DNA from: Caribbeanibacter sp964518305
Lineage (GTDB): Bacteria; Gemmatimonadota; Gemmatimonadetes; Palauibacterales; Palauibacteraceae
Assembly: GCA_964518305.1 (NCBI GenBank)
Contig: CAZFDK010000005.1
Location: 39,253-103,252 of the forward strand
Length of the DNA: 64,000 nt
Direction of reading: 5' to 3'
Part shown: one piece after another, positions 9,046 through 16,371 of the stretch
How the letters are laid out: every line of letters begins with the position of its first letter
How positions within the stretch are numbered: position 1 is the stretch's first letter
Position numbers and translations under genes: made by a program
Notes under the pieces: generated by a model
What the model was told of the DNA's origin: nothing
Seen by the model: only the letters and a program-made list of their open reading frames with translations
The model's database searches: none

Positions 9046-9389
9046 GGCGCCTCCTCCACCAGCTTCCGAACGACGGCCCGGGCGAGCTGATCCACCGTCT
9101 CCTCGGTGGCCTGGCGATAGCGATGCGCGGTACGCTCCGCCCGTCGGCGTATCTCCTCGATGGCTTCGCGGTGCTCCGTCCGGACCCGCTCCCGGATATC
9201 GGTCAGCTCCTCCTCCAGCCGGGCGGCCTCGTCGCGGTGGAGGGCCCGCGCCTGCTCCCGCGCCGACTCGATTACGTCCGCAGCGCGTCGGCGCGCCTCG
9301 GCGCGCGAGGCTTCCAGCTCGGACTCGGCCGCCAGCAGGCGGGCTAGGTCGCTGTCGACGGCCATATCCCGCTCGATGTCAGGACTCAT
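9042..9389 (-). CDS. atpH: V/A-type ATPase subunit H/G (peripheral stalk coiled coil)
   Basis: This first gene of the operon encodes a 115-residue, almost continuous amphipathic helix rich in Ala, Arg and Glu (EARRRAADVIESAREQARAL is typical). This matches the short coiled-coil partner of subunit E, called AhaH in archaea and G in Thermus. Position is decisive: the order H-I-K-E-C-F-A-B-D copies the archaeal aha operon. Sequence identity is of little value in such a protein. The ATG at 9389 follows the likely promoter region at 9390-9625. Confidence 0.75.
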   Translation of the reverse strand: MSPDIERDMAVDSDLARLLAAESELEASRAEARRRAADVIESAREQARALHRDEAARLEEELTDIRERVRTEHREAIEEIRRRAERTAHRYRQATEETVDQLARAVVRKLVEEAP

Positions 9390-9472
9390 GGAGGGCCGGG
9401 CAGGGGGACACGTCGAGGCCCGGCAGGGAATCCTGCACCGCGCGGAGGCCCGCCGGGCCAGAGGCTCGACCG

Positions 9473-9479
9473 CAAGCTA
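9473..9479 (-). promoter_or_regulatory. Putative -10/-7-like element TAGCTTG of the ATPase operon
   Basis: Read on the minus strand, TAGCTTG lies 84 bases before the start of the ATPase operon. The same six-base core TAGCTT occurs before the hydrogenase, cytochrome, efflux and kinase genes. It resembles the FCB-group -7 element TAnnTTTG. Just upstream on the same strand, at 9491-9501, is AGTCTCCCCAC, a half of the palindrome family described elsewhere. The function is inferred. Confidence 0.4.
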
Positions 9480-9548
9480 CCGTCGGGACGGTGGGGAGAC
9501 TGTCGGGAGATGGGCAGGAGCGCGGGGCGGGAGAAGCGGAGCCGCGAT

Positions 9549-9565
9549 GTGGGGAAACCTCCCAC
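9549..9565. promoter_or_regulatory. 17-bp inverted repeat GTGGGGAAACCTCCCAC
   Basis: This inverted repeat (arms GTGGG and CCCAC, with further pairing inside) lies between the end of the cytochrome operon and the start of the ATPase operon. Closely related elements occur at 16131-16147 and 16185-16201, with partial copies at 90-103 and 30760-30773. It may be an operator or, less likely here, part of a terminator for the operon ending at 9626; no T-run follows it on the minus strand. Confidence 0.4.
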
Positions 9566-9625
9566 CCTTGTAGCGGGCGCCCCCGAGCCGTCCTGCAGCT
9601 CGGGCCTCGTCCATGCCCCGGGACG

Positions 9626-10198
9626 TTACATCGAGGAGCCCGCCGTGTCGGACATGGCACCGTGAGGGGCCGTGCTGGTGCCGCTGTCCGCCGCCGAGCC
9701 GTGCAGCTCCGTGGCGTCGGAGGAGCCCATGCCGGCGCGCTGCATGGCGCTGTCGGCCGCCGCGGTGTTGCCCAGGGCTCGATGGGCCATGAAGACGCCG
9801 AACCAGGCGGCACGGACGTCCGGGTGCTCAGAGGTCAGGGACTCGAACTGCTCGAGGGCGGCGCGGTAGTTCCCGGCACGGTACGCCGCGTTGCCGCTGT
9901 CAAGGGCGGACTGAATCTCCGGCGGAAGGTTCGAGCGCGGTGACGCGCCGTTCCCTTCCCGCATGCCCATGCCACTCGCTCCGGGCGGGGTCTGACGGCG
10001 CGAGTTCCGGACGCTGTCCACCGCCTCGTTGAGCCCGCGTCCACCGATGGAGAAGCGGCTCTCGCCGCTCCCAGCCCCGTTTCCGCCGCTTTCGCCGCCG
10101 CACCCGGCGACGACGGGCAGGAGGGCCACGAGCAGGGCCACCGTCATGGCCGCTACGCGCGGTCGCGCGCCGTCGAACGCCTCTCTGGCGCGCCCCAT
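9626..10198 (-). CDS. TPR-containing lipoprotein of the cytochrome operon
   Basis: The 190-residue product has a lipobox ending at Cys33 (VVAGC), with Gly at +2, so it is likely anchored in the outer membrane facing the periplasm. After a Gly/Ser/Asn-rich linker, residues ~105-150 read as one or two tetratricopeptide-like helical hairpins (SGNAAYRAGNYRAALEQFES, then a second helix pair). The tail is low-complexity. I chose the ATG at 10198 because it starts 2 bases after the stop of the 16-heme gene with GGGAGG upstream. It is the last gene of the conduit operon, so an assembly or scaffold role is plausible but not shown. Confidence 0.65.
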   Translation of the reverse strand: MGRAREAFDGARPRVAAMTVALLVALLPVVAGCGGESGGNGAGSGESRFSIGGRGLNEAVDSVRNSRRQTPPGASGMGMREGNGASPRSNLPPEIQSALDSGNAAYRAGNYRAALEQFESLTSEHPDVRAAWFGVFMAHRALGNTAAADSAMQRAGMGSSDATELHGSAADSGTSTAPHGAMSDTAGSSM

Positions 10199-10200
10199 CG

Positions 10201-11949
10201 TCACGAGCCACCTCCCAGGGGATCGGAGAGGTGGCAAGCGAGGCACACCTGCCGGTTACGGTCGGCGTACCGCTGGGCGTCGAAGTCCGGTCCGTGGGGG
10301 CTCACGCTGAACGCTCCCGTGGTCGAATGGCACTGGATGCAGTCTCTCTGTCGATGGCAACTGGCGCAGCTCTCGAGCGACTGGCGGGCCGCCTGACCGT
10401 GGCGCAGGAGCCAGAGGGGCTGGGCGTCGTGGAATCCCGGTCCGATGCGCCCGCTGCTCCCCATGCCGGTCTGCTGGTGACACTCCCGGCAGAACGCTCC
10501 CGTGCTGTGGCACGTGGAGCATTCCATGCGGTTCCCGTACGCCGCGGAGGCGTGACGGGCCATGAAGTTCTCCGGGTGGAAGCCGCCGGGCTCGCTCCGC
10601 GCCGCGGGGCCGGGCCACGGCGCCCCGTCCGAATCGGCCGACGAGCTCGTGTCCGCGGCCGTGGTGTCGGTGTGGGTCGTGTCCGCGGCCTGGGCCCGCG
10701 CGCCCGCCGTCGACCCCCCGGCGGCCGGGCCTCCCTCCGCGCCAGCCGTGGCGGCGGGCGAGGCGACCGCCGGAAGCTCCCGGCGCTGCCCGGCTTCACG
10801 GGCATCGGCCACACCGCCGGCGTGACAGTCGGTGCAGGAGGCCTCCGTGTGGCAGGAGGTGCAATTGCCGGGGTCGGCGGCTGCCAGGTCGCCGTGGGCC
10901 GTGGGGAAATCGGGCACGCGGTGCGAGGCCGGGGCGCGGCGCTCCACCGCGACCCCGGGGGCGTCCGTGCGACGTCCGTCCGGCAGCCGGGCCACGGTGG
11001 AGGACGGCGCGTCGCGGTGGCAGGTCGTGCAGCTCTGCCGCGTGTGACAGGTGGAGCACTCGCCGGGTCGAGCCCGCTCGCCGTGGACGTCGAGCCATCC
11101 CTCCGACTCGTGTGTCTCCGGCGTCGGATAGCGGGCGGCGAGGTCGGGGAGTTCCATCCCGGCCGGTGCGGCGGGCATCGAGGCCACCGTCTCGCGCTCC
11201 GCCCCCTCCACGTGGCAGCTGGTGCAGCGCTCCTGAGTGTGGCAGGTCTGGCAGGTAGCCAGGGAGCGCTCCGCGGACTCGCCGTGAGTTTCGATCAGAA
11301 AGCCGCCCCGGTCGTGGTCGGCGGGTTCCGGCAGGGAGGCGATGCGACCGCGGTCGAATCCGGTCTCGGCCAGGGGACGGTGGCAGGTGGCGCAGCTGGC
11401 GTCCACGTAGTGCTTCGTCGCCTCGTGCTCGTGGCAGCTCAGGCACCGGTTCGGGACGGCCCGACCGGTGACGGCCATGCGTGTCGCCCCCGCCGGTGTG
11501 TGGCACGACTCGCAGGAGGCGGCCTCCTCTCCTTCCCGCTCCATCTCGGCGGCGTGGTCGGCGTGGTCGTAGATCAGGTTGCCCGGCCGACGCTCCGGTC
11601 CCGACCACTCCACCCGCTCCGCCTGCTCGCCGTCGTGGCAGTTGGCACAGGACTCCGGATTCGGGTAGAAGGTCGCCGTGTCCCCCCGGCTGATGCCCCC
11701 GTGACAGCCCGTGCACAGCGCGAAGAGCCCGGCATGGTCCTCGTGCGGGAAGGCCTCCGAGGTGTCGGCGCTGACCGTATCGGGCCCGCCGGCCCGGGCC
11801 GGCGGGCGCCTCTCCGTCCCACTCGGGGACGCCGCGGCCGCGGACGCTGCGTCGCTTCCGGCGTGCGCCACCGATGCCACGAGGGCGGCGACCCCCAGCG
11901 CCAGAGCTCCGGCCGAGAGACGCACGGAGATTCGGTCCCGCACCTTCAC
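10201..11949 (-). CDS. 16-heme c-type cytochrome
   Basis: The 582-residue product has a Sec signal peptide (cleavage near ASVAHAG, about residue 29) and 16 CXXCH motifs spread over the chain, with a heme-free Ala/Thr/Ser-rich stretch of about 80 residues between hemes 11 and 12. No enzyme family is recognised. With the barrel just upstream, it is a candidate for the cytochrome inserted in, or presented outside, the barrel. The start is GTG 11949, overlapping the stop of the barrel gene (GTGA). The extra reading frame upstream of this point belongs to the barrel gene. The low-complexity gap suggests two heme domains (11 and 5 hemes). Confidence 0.85.
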   Translation of the reverse strand: MKVRDRISVRLSAGALALGVAALVASVAHAGSDAASAAAASPSGTERRPPARAGGPDTVSADTSEAFPHEDHAGLFALCTGCHGGISRGDTATFYPNPESCANCHDGEQAERVEWSGPERRPGNLIYDHADHAAEMEREGEEAASCESCHTPAGATRMAVTGRAVPNRCLSCHEHEATKHYVDASCATCHRPLAETGFDRGRIASLPEPADHDRGGFLIETHGESAERSLATCQTCHTQERCTSCHVEGAERETVASMPAAPAGMELPDLAARYPTPETHESEGWLDVHGERARPGECSTCHTRQSCTTCHRDAPSSTVARLPDGRRTDAPGVAVERRAPASHRVPDFPTAHGDLAAADPGNCTSCHTEASCTDCHAGGVADAREAGQRRELPAVASPAATAGAEGGPAAGGSTAGARAQAADTTHTDTTAADTSSSADSDGAPWPGPAARSEPGGFHPENFMARHASAAYGNRMECSTCHSTGAFCRECHQQTGMGSSGRIGPGFHDAQPLWLLRHGQAARQSLESCASCHRQRDCIQCHSTTGAFSVSPHGPDFDAQRYADRNRQVCLACHLSDPLGGGS

Positions 11950-13481
11950 CGGCGGCTCCCGTCCAGGGCTGGGTCGCCACCCAGGTCCAGGCGGAGAGTG
12001 CTCCATCCGCGGAGCTGGTTCCAGTCGACGGCGCTCGGGCGGTTGTCGAAGTACTGTCGGTACATCGAGACGCCCGTGTCCAGCCGCACGTCGTCCAGGG
12101 GACGGATCTCCAGCGACGCGGTGCCCCCGGCCAGCATGCCCTCTCCGATGCGGTACTCCTCGATCTGCTGACTCGCCGTCAGGCTCATCCGCAGCGCCAC
12201 CAGGTCGAAGGGCTGCCACCGTCCGCCCAGCTCGCCGGAGCTGAGAAAGGCCCCGGCTCCCCGCTCGACCCGGTAGCGGCCGCGGAGCCGGAGATCCGCG
12301 GTCGGCGACCACTGTCCGGAGGCGGAGGCGAACCACGCGTTGTCCTCCACGGGGCCCAGGCTGGGCTCCGTATCGGTGTCATCGTAAGTCCGTGCACCGC
12401 CGCTGATCTCCAGGCCGAGCTCCGGCGTGACCGACCAGGAGGCGCCGAGCTGCCCTTCGTGATAGGCCACCGGGCTGAACAAGCCCCATATGGTCCAGAG
12501 CTCGAAATACGGCATGTAGCGGCGCCCGCGTGCCTCGAGGACCAGGTCACCGGTCACCGGCACCCTGGCCGAGAGCCGAGACTTGCCGATTTTGCCCCGG
12601 GCGAAGTCGTAGTCCATGGAGCCCGTGAGGCGGATCGGATTCAGGAGGGACGTCCGGCCGTCCAGCGAGGCCCTCTCCGAGAGCAGCGCGGCCCGATTGG
12701 ACAGGATCTCCCTCTGGTAGCGGGCCGTGAGCGAGCTCCCGGCTCCGGCTTCCGCGGTGGCGGCGCCCCCGATGAGCCAGGCCTCCCTGTCCGGCAGGAA
12801 ATCCTCCACGCCCTGCAGGGCGTCGTTCCGCGGATCGTGCAGTCCGCGGGCGAGGCTCCGGCCGCCGTAGACTTCGAGCGAGAAGCCGCCCAGGGGCTCC
12901 GCCATGACGCTGGCCCCGTCGTAGCTGGCGAACCCCAGGCCGGCGCGCGTGCGCTGGCGCCCGAGTCGCACGCGCAGGTTCGGGCGATTGTACTGGGCGT
13001 ACGCGACGATGGCGTCGAACGAGTCGTCGCTCTGGGGCCAGGTGAAGTCGCCCCCCACGTCCTGCCTGCCCCGCACGTGAACCGTCGCCGAGAGACCCTC
13101 CAGCCCGAAGCCCCAGGCGGTGAACCGGAGGTCCTGGGTGGTGTGGAGCGCGTGCTCGGTAGGGGTGGAGCGATAGAAGGTGCACCGGCCGGCGGTGCAC
13201 GTCACCGGCCGCCCCTGGTAGGAGAGTCCGCCCCCGGGAAGCTCCGTCACCTGGCTTCGCGCCACCGTGTCCTGGACGATGGGCCGTACCTCCACGGTCC
13301 GGGCCGTGGCCCAGGCCTGCCCCCGGAAGTCCTGCGCGTCCGCGGCTCCGGGGAGTAGTGAAAGCGCCAGCACCGCCAGGAGCAGGGAGGGTGCGGCCGA
13401 CCGCGGCGTCGCCGTCGACCCGGTCGTGGCGCGAGGATGGCCGTCCGGGGGCAAGTGGCGGTCGGCGGAGTGTGCTGTCAC
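11946..13481 (-). CDS. Outer-membrane beta-barrel of a porin-cytochrome conduit
   Basis: This 511-residue protein has a long N-terminal region with a signal peptide (hydrophobic core ~31-45, cleavage near GAADAQ at 50), then a chain of alternating beta strands up to the C-terminus, enough for roughly 20 or more strands. It lies between two multiheme cytochrome genes, the arrangement of MtrB/PioB-like porins that hold cytochromes across the outer membrane. It carries a CX4C pair (C95, C100) near the N-terminus; MtrB-type porins carry a CXXC pair there. The GTG start at 13481 has AAGGAGGTG upstream and overlaps the previous stop. Family membership is inferred from context and shape rather than from clear sequence identity. 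Confidence 0.7.
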   Translation of the reverse strand: MTAHSADRHLPPDGHPRATTGSTATPRSAAPSLLLAVLALSLLPGAADAQDFRGQAWATARTVEVRPIVQDTVARSQVTELPGGGLSYQGRPVTCTAGRCTFYRSTPTEHALHTTQDLRFTAWGFGLEGLSATVHVRGRQDVGGDFTWPQSDDSFDAIVAYAQYNRPNLRVRLGRQRTRAGLGFASYDGASVMAEPLGGFSLEVYGGRSLARGLHDPRNDALQGVEDFLPDREAWLIGGAATAEAGAGSSLTARYQREILSNRAALLSERASLDGRTSLLNPIRLTGSMDYDFARGKIGKSRLSARVPVTGDLVLEARGRRYMPYFELWTIWGLFSPVAYHEGQLGASWSVTPELGLEISGGARTYDDTDTEPSLGPVEDNAWFASASGQWSPTADLRLRGRYRVERGAGAFLSSGELGGRWQPFDLVALRMSLTASQQIEEYRIGEGMLAGGTASLEIRPLDDVRLDTGVSMYRQYFDNRPSAVDWNQLRGWSTLRLDLGGDPALDGSRR

Positions 13482-14218
13482 GGCGTGTCACCTCCTTCGA
13501 CCGGCGGCATCAGGTGACAGCGGGCGCATCGCTCGCGGGGCCGGTGGTCCGCCTGGTCCTGGTGGCAGGCGAGACAGACGTTCCGCGGGCTACGGTCCAT
13601 CGTTCTCGTGTTCACCGGCAGGGAGGTGGCCTCGTGGCAGCCGCTGCCAGTGCAGGTGGCGTGGACGGCGAGCGTGTGGCTCTCCTCCGGGGCTTCCCGG
13701 TGACAGGATGCGCAGTCGACCTCGGCTCCGTGGTGCTCCTCGTGGCACCCGGTGCACTGGACCGAGGCGGCCGAGAGCTCCGTCCCCCCTGTATGGCACT
13801 CGGCGCACTCGATGCTCTCGTGCGATGCGTGGCCGAAGGGGAGATCCCTTCCGCGAACCGTGTCCACGGACATCGGCAGGTCCCTGGTCACCGGGTACGA
13901 TCCCGCCGCCTCGAGCTCCGAGCGCTCGTGGCAGTTCGCGCAGGGCTCGGCGGTGGATCCGGAGTGGTGGCAGGAGCGGCATCCGCGGATCGAGGTGACC
14001 GTGAGCGTGCCGTGCCCCTCCTCGGTGGAGTGGCAGTCCGTGCACGCCACGTCCGTGTGCCCGGCGTGCCGGAAGGGAACCGTGTCCCCGTCGGCGACGA
14101 ACGTCGTATCGCCGGCACCTGCGTCCTCCTGGGCCGCGGCGGTGCCCGGGAGGAGCGCCGCCGCAGCGAGGACGGTCAGGAGATAGGGGAGCGCCCCCCC
14201 GCTTCCGAAATGACGCAC
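13478..14218 (-). CDS. 9-heme periplasmic c-type cytochrome
   Basis: The product is 246 residues with a Sec signal peptide (cleavage near GTAAAQ, ~residue 30), eight CXXCH sites and one CX4CH site (CTGSGCH), so nine hemes in about 215 mature residues. That density is like MtrA/DmsE-type decaheme electron wires. No lipobox, so soluble periplasmic or plugged in the barrel encoded next. The start is GTG 14218, which is not strongly supported by its ribosome site (GGGAG about 16 bases away). Its stop overlaps the barrel start. Confidence 0.85.
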   Translation of the reverse strand: MRHFGSGGALPYLLTVLAAAALLPGTAAAQEDAGAGDTTFVADGDTVPFRHAGHTDVACTDCHSTEEGHGTLTVTSIRGCRSCHHSGSTAEPCANCHERSELEAAGSYPVTRDLPMSVDTVRGRDLPFGHASHESIECAECHTGGTELSAASVQCTGCHEEHHGAEVDCASCHREAPEESHTLAVHATCTGSGCHEATSLPVNTRTMDRSPRNVCLACHQDQADHRPRERCARCHLMPPVEGGDTP

Positions 14219-14243
14219 GTCACCGATCGCCGCTCCCGCGAAG

Positions 14244-15818
14244 TTACTGGGAGCTGCTGACGTTTACGGTGGGGGGAGCCTCCATCTGGGGCTCGAGGCT
14301 CAGGTTCACACCCAGCCCGTACTGCTCGTTCACCGCGGTGATGGACGCCCGGAGCAGCGCCTCCAGCAGGAAGGGGTTGTGGACGCCGTTGCCGCTTCCC
14401 TTGTGGGAGCCGAAGTGGGTGGGGTTCGATCCCACGGTGAAGTCACCCCACTGCAGCCGGTCGTCGGTGTGAGCCACCTGCGCGTTCCACAGCGCGCCCT
14501 CCGCGATTGTGAAGGTGCTGTCGGCCGGGTTGATCTCGGCCTCGCCCGAGTCGGCCAGCACCTGCGTCAGGAGCCCGGAGTCGTCCTCCTCGAGGACGTG
14601 GTCGCCGTCGGTGTCCGTCCACAGCTGGTCCATGAGGTCGTTGATCCTGTTCTTCGACGTCACGAACAGGTTGCGTGCCGTCTCGGCGGAGCCGTGGCAG
14701 CCGCTCGTCGCGCACGCGTCAAAGCTCTGCTCCTGGATCGTGCAGTCCTCCTTGGGCAGACCCTGGTCGTCCAGGCAGGGCGTGGCCTCGAAGGTGTGGC
14801 CCACGGCCTCGACCTGGAAGTTGCCCTCTTCGTCTGTGATGGTGCGCTGCGCGACGTGGCAGGTGGCGCAGAGCTCGGGGTTGCCCTCGGAGCCGTGCGA
14901 CGAAGCGAAGGTCCCGCTCAGGTCCGTGTTCGGGGGAATCCAGCCGACGTCCTCGCCGATTACCAGGTTGCCCTGGAAGGCGTGCGGGCCGTGCAGGTTC
15001 GGCGACGTCAGGCCCGGCGTGCCGCGCCGCGAGTGGCAGCGCACGCAGAGGTTCTCCTCGCTCGGAACGTCGATCGGTGCCCGGAGCTGCGCGACATTGT
15101 CAGAGCCGTGCGGGTCGTGGCAGGTGGCGCAGGTGATGGACGAGAGCTGATCATCGTCCTTGCCGGCGAAGTTGGCGTCCACGCCGAACTGGTTCTGCAT
15201 GGCGGCCTCGCCCTCGTGGCAGTCCAGGCAGGAGCCGCTGACGAAGCCGAAGTCCTTCACGGAGGCGATGCCGTGGGCGGACTGGGCCCACTGGTTGGTG
15301 AAGGGATGGTGGGCGCCGGAGTGGCACTCACCGCAGCCGGTCTCGAGATCCACACCGGCCTGAATGCTGGCCAGGGGCTGGTTGCCATCCGGGTTCTCGA
15401 CGTGGCTCTGGCCGGGCCCGTGGCAGGATTCGCACTGGACGTCGTGGTAGCGCTCGGAGTCGACGCCATCGTAGCCGGCCGCGCCTTCGAAGGAGTTGCC
15501 CCGCTCGTTGACGGTGTGGCAGCCCTCGCAGAAGTCCTGCACGCCGTCGCTCTGCTGCAGACCTTCCCATGCCCCGGCGTGTCCGGACCCCTCCCACTGG
15601 CTCTGGGTGCCGGAGTGACAGTTGCCGCAGACGGTGACCTTGGCGTCCTGCTGGCTGTAACCCAGGAAGCCCTCGGCCGCGGAGGCGGGCTGCTCGAAGA
15701 GGGGACGTTCCTGGAAGACGACCTTCTCGTCCACGCAGCCGGTCACCGCGAAGGCCGCGGTCAGCGGGAGGAGAAGCAGGGCGACTTTCAGGGTTCGCTT
15801 TGCGTTCTCCGGAGTCAT
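14244..15818 (-). CDS. 9-heme c-type cytochrome lipoprotein
   Basis: The 524-residue protein begins with a lipoprotein signal (lipobox AVTGC, Cys28, Val at +2, which favours the outer membrane). It carries eight CXXCH motifs and one CX4CH (CATSGCH). The first eight hemes sit in about residues 60-300. The last ~140 residues are heme-free and hold an acidic DTDGDHVLEEDDS segment that could bind calcium. I chose ATG 15818 because GAGGGAG precedes it and the lipobox then falls in place. As first gene of the conduit operon, it is a candidate extracellular or outer-leaflet terminal cytochrome. Confidence 0.85.
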   Translation of the reverse strand: MTPENAKRTLKVALLLLPLTAAFAVTGCVDEKVVFQERPLFEQPASAAEGFLGYSQQDAKVTVCGNCHSGTQSQWEGSGHAGAWEGLQQSDGVQDFCEGCHTVNERGNSFEGAAGYDGVDSERYHDVQCESCHGPGQSHVENPDGNQPLASIQAGVDLETGCGECHSGAHHPFTNQWAQSAHGIASVKDFGFVSGSCLDCHEGEAAMQNQFGVDANFAGKDDDQLSSITCATCHDPHGSDNVAQLRAPIDVPSEENLCVRCHSRRGTPGLTSPNLHGPHAFQGNLVIGEDVGWIPPNTDLSGTFASSHGSEGNPELCATCHVAQRTITDEEGNFQVEAVGHTFEATPCLDDQGLPKEDCTIQEQSFDACATSGCHGSAETARNLFVTSKNRINDLMDQLWTDTDGDHVLEEDDSGLLTQVLADSGEAEINPADSTFTIAEGALWNAQVAHTDDRLQWGDFTVGSNPTHFGSHKGSGNGVHNPFLLEALLRASITAVNEQYGLGVNLSLEPQMEAPPTVNVSSSQ

Positions 15819-15964
15819 GACCTGCTCCCTCCTCTGTATTCCGTCTCGCGGCGTCCCGTACGGTGTCGCGTCCGGAACGCCCTCTCTCCCTCCTGGCCAC
15901 CGTGCGCAGGGTACCGGAACCGCGACCCGACGGACACGATCCCGGCTCACAGTGTGGGCGGAAG

Positions 15965-15972
15965 CGAAGCTA
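15965..15972 (-). promoter_or_regulatory. Putative -7-like element TAGCTTCG of the cytochrome operon
   Basis: On the minus strand this element lies about 147 bases before the ATG of the 9-heme lipoprotein. It shares the TAGCTT core with elements before four other transcription units in this window. Confidence 0.35.
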
Positions 15973-16130
15973 AGCAAGCCCTCTGTCCTGCTTCAACCGA
16001 CTCCCGTCGCGCCGGCCGGAACGGAGGCTACCTCGCGCTCCCGTCGCCGGGAGCCGGCCGGAACCCTGCGCGCCACCAACGATAGCCCGATCGGCGCGCG
16101 TGTCATGTCGGGAGCCCCCGGTGCGGGTTC

Positions 16131-16147
16131 GTGGGAAGACTCCCCAC
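16131..16147. promoter_or_regulatory. Palindrome GTGGGAAGACTCCCCAC
   Basis: This 17-bp near-perfect inverted repeat lies 224 bases before the hydrogenase start and 313 bases before the cytochrome start. Its reverse complement differs from the element at 16185-16201 at only two of 17 positions. Two copies 37 bases apart look like a tandem operator. Confidence 0.5.
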
Positions 16148-16184
16148 GTCGACGAAGGCCCTTGCCGGACCCCCACCGTCCGCT

Positions 16185-16201
16185 GAGGGGAGGCTTCCCA
16201 C
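16185..16201. promoter_or_regulatory. Second palindrome copy GAGGGGAGGCTTCCCAC
   Basis: This is the second copy of the divergent-region palindrome, in the opposite orientation to the copy at 16131. It lies 69 bases upstream of the TAGCTTG element at 16271, a position suited to an activator. Confidence 0.5.
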
Positions 16202-16270
16202 ACGCCTGCGGCGGATTACACCACACCTGCCTCCGTGCGGGCCCCGACAGACGCTTTACGTCGACGTCTC

Positions 16271-16277
16271 TAGCTTG
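16271..16277 (+). promoter_or_regulatory. Putative -7-like element TAGCTTG of the hydrogenase operon
   Basis: This element lies 94 bases before the ATG of the hydrogenase small subunit. The core is shared with the ATPase, cytochrome and efflux operons. No clear -33 TTG is visible at the usual spacing, so an activator may be needed. Confidence 0.4.
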
Positions 16278-16371
16278 CGGTGCGAGCTTGAGGACGGGCC
16301 GGATCCGACGCCCGGCGCGCCCCCCGAGCGGCGCGAGCCGCCGGAACGTCCATCATCCCCGGGAGGCACCG

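Larger units (their letters stand above)
15819..16371. promoter_or_regulatory. Divergent control region between cytochrome and hydrogenase operons
   Basis: This 553-base gap has no credible gene. It separates the minus-strand cytochrome operon from the plus-strand hydrogenase operon, so it must hold both promoters. It contains TAGCTTCG on the minus strand (15965-15972), two related 17-bp palindromes (16131-16147 and 16185-16201) and TAGCTTG on the plus strand (16271-16277). Shared palindromes between the two start regions suggest the two operons are controlled together. Confidence 0.6.

Noticed and set aside
14379..16085. 568-codon plus-strand frame over the 9-heme lipoprotein
   Set aside because: The minus-strand reading carries nine heme motifs and a lipobox; the plus-strand frame is a shadow.
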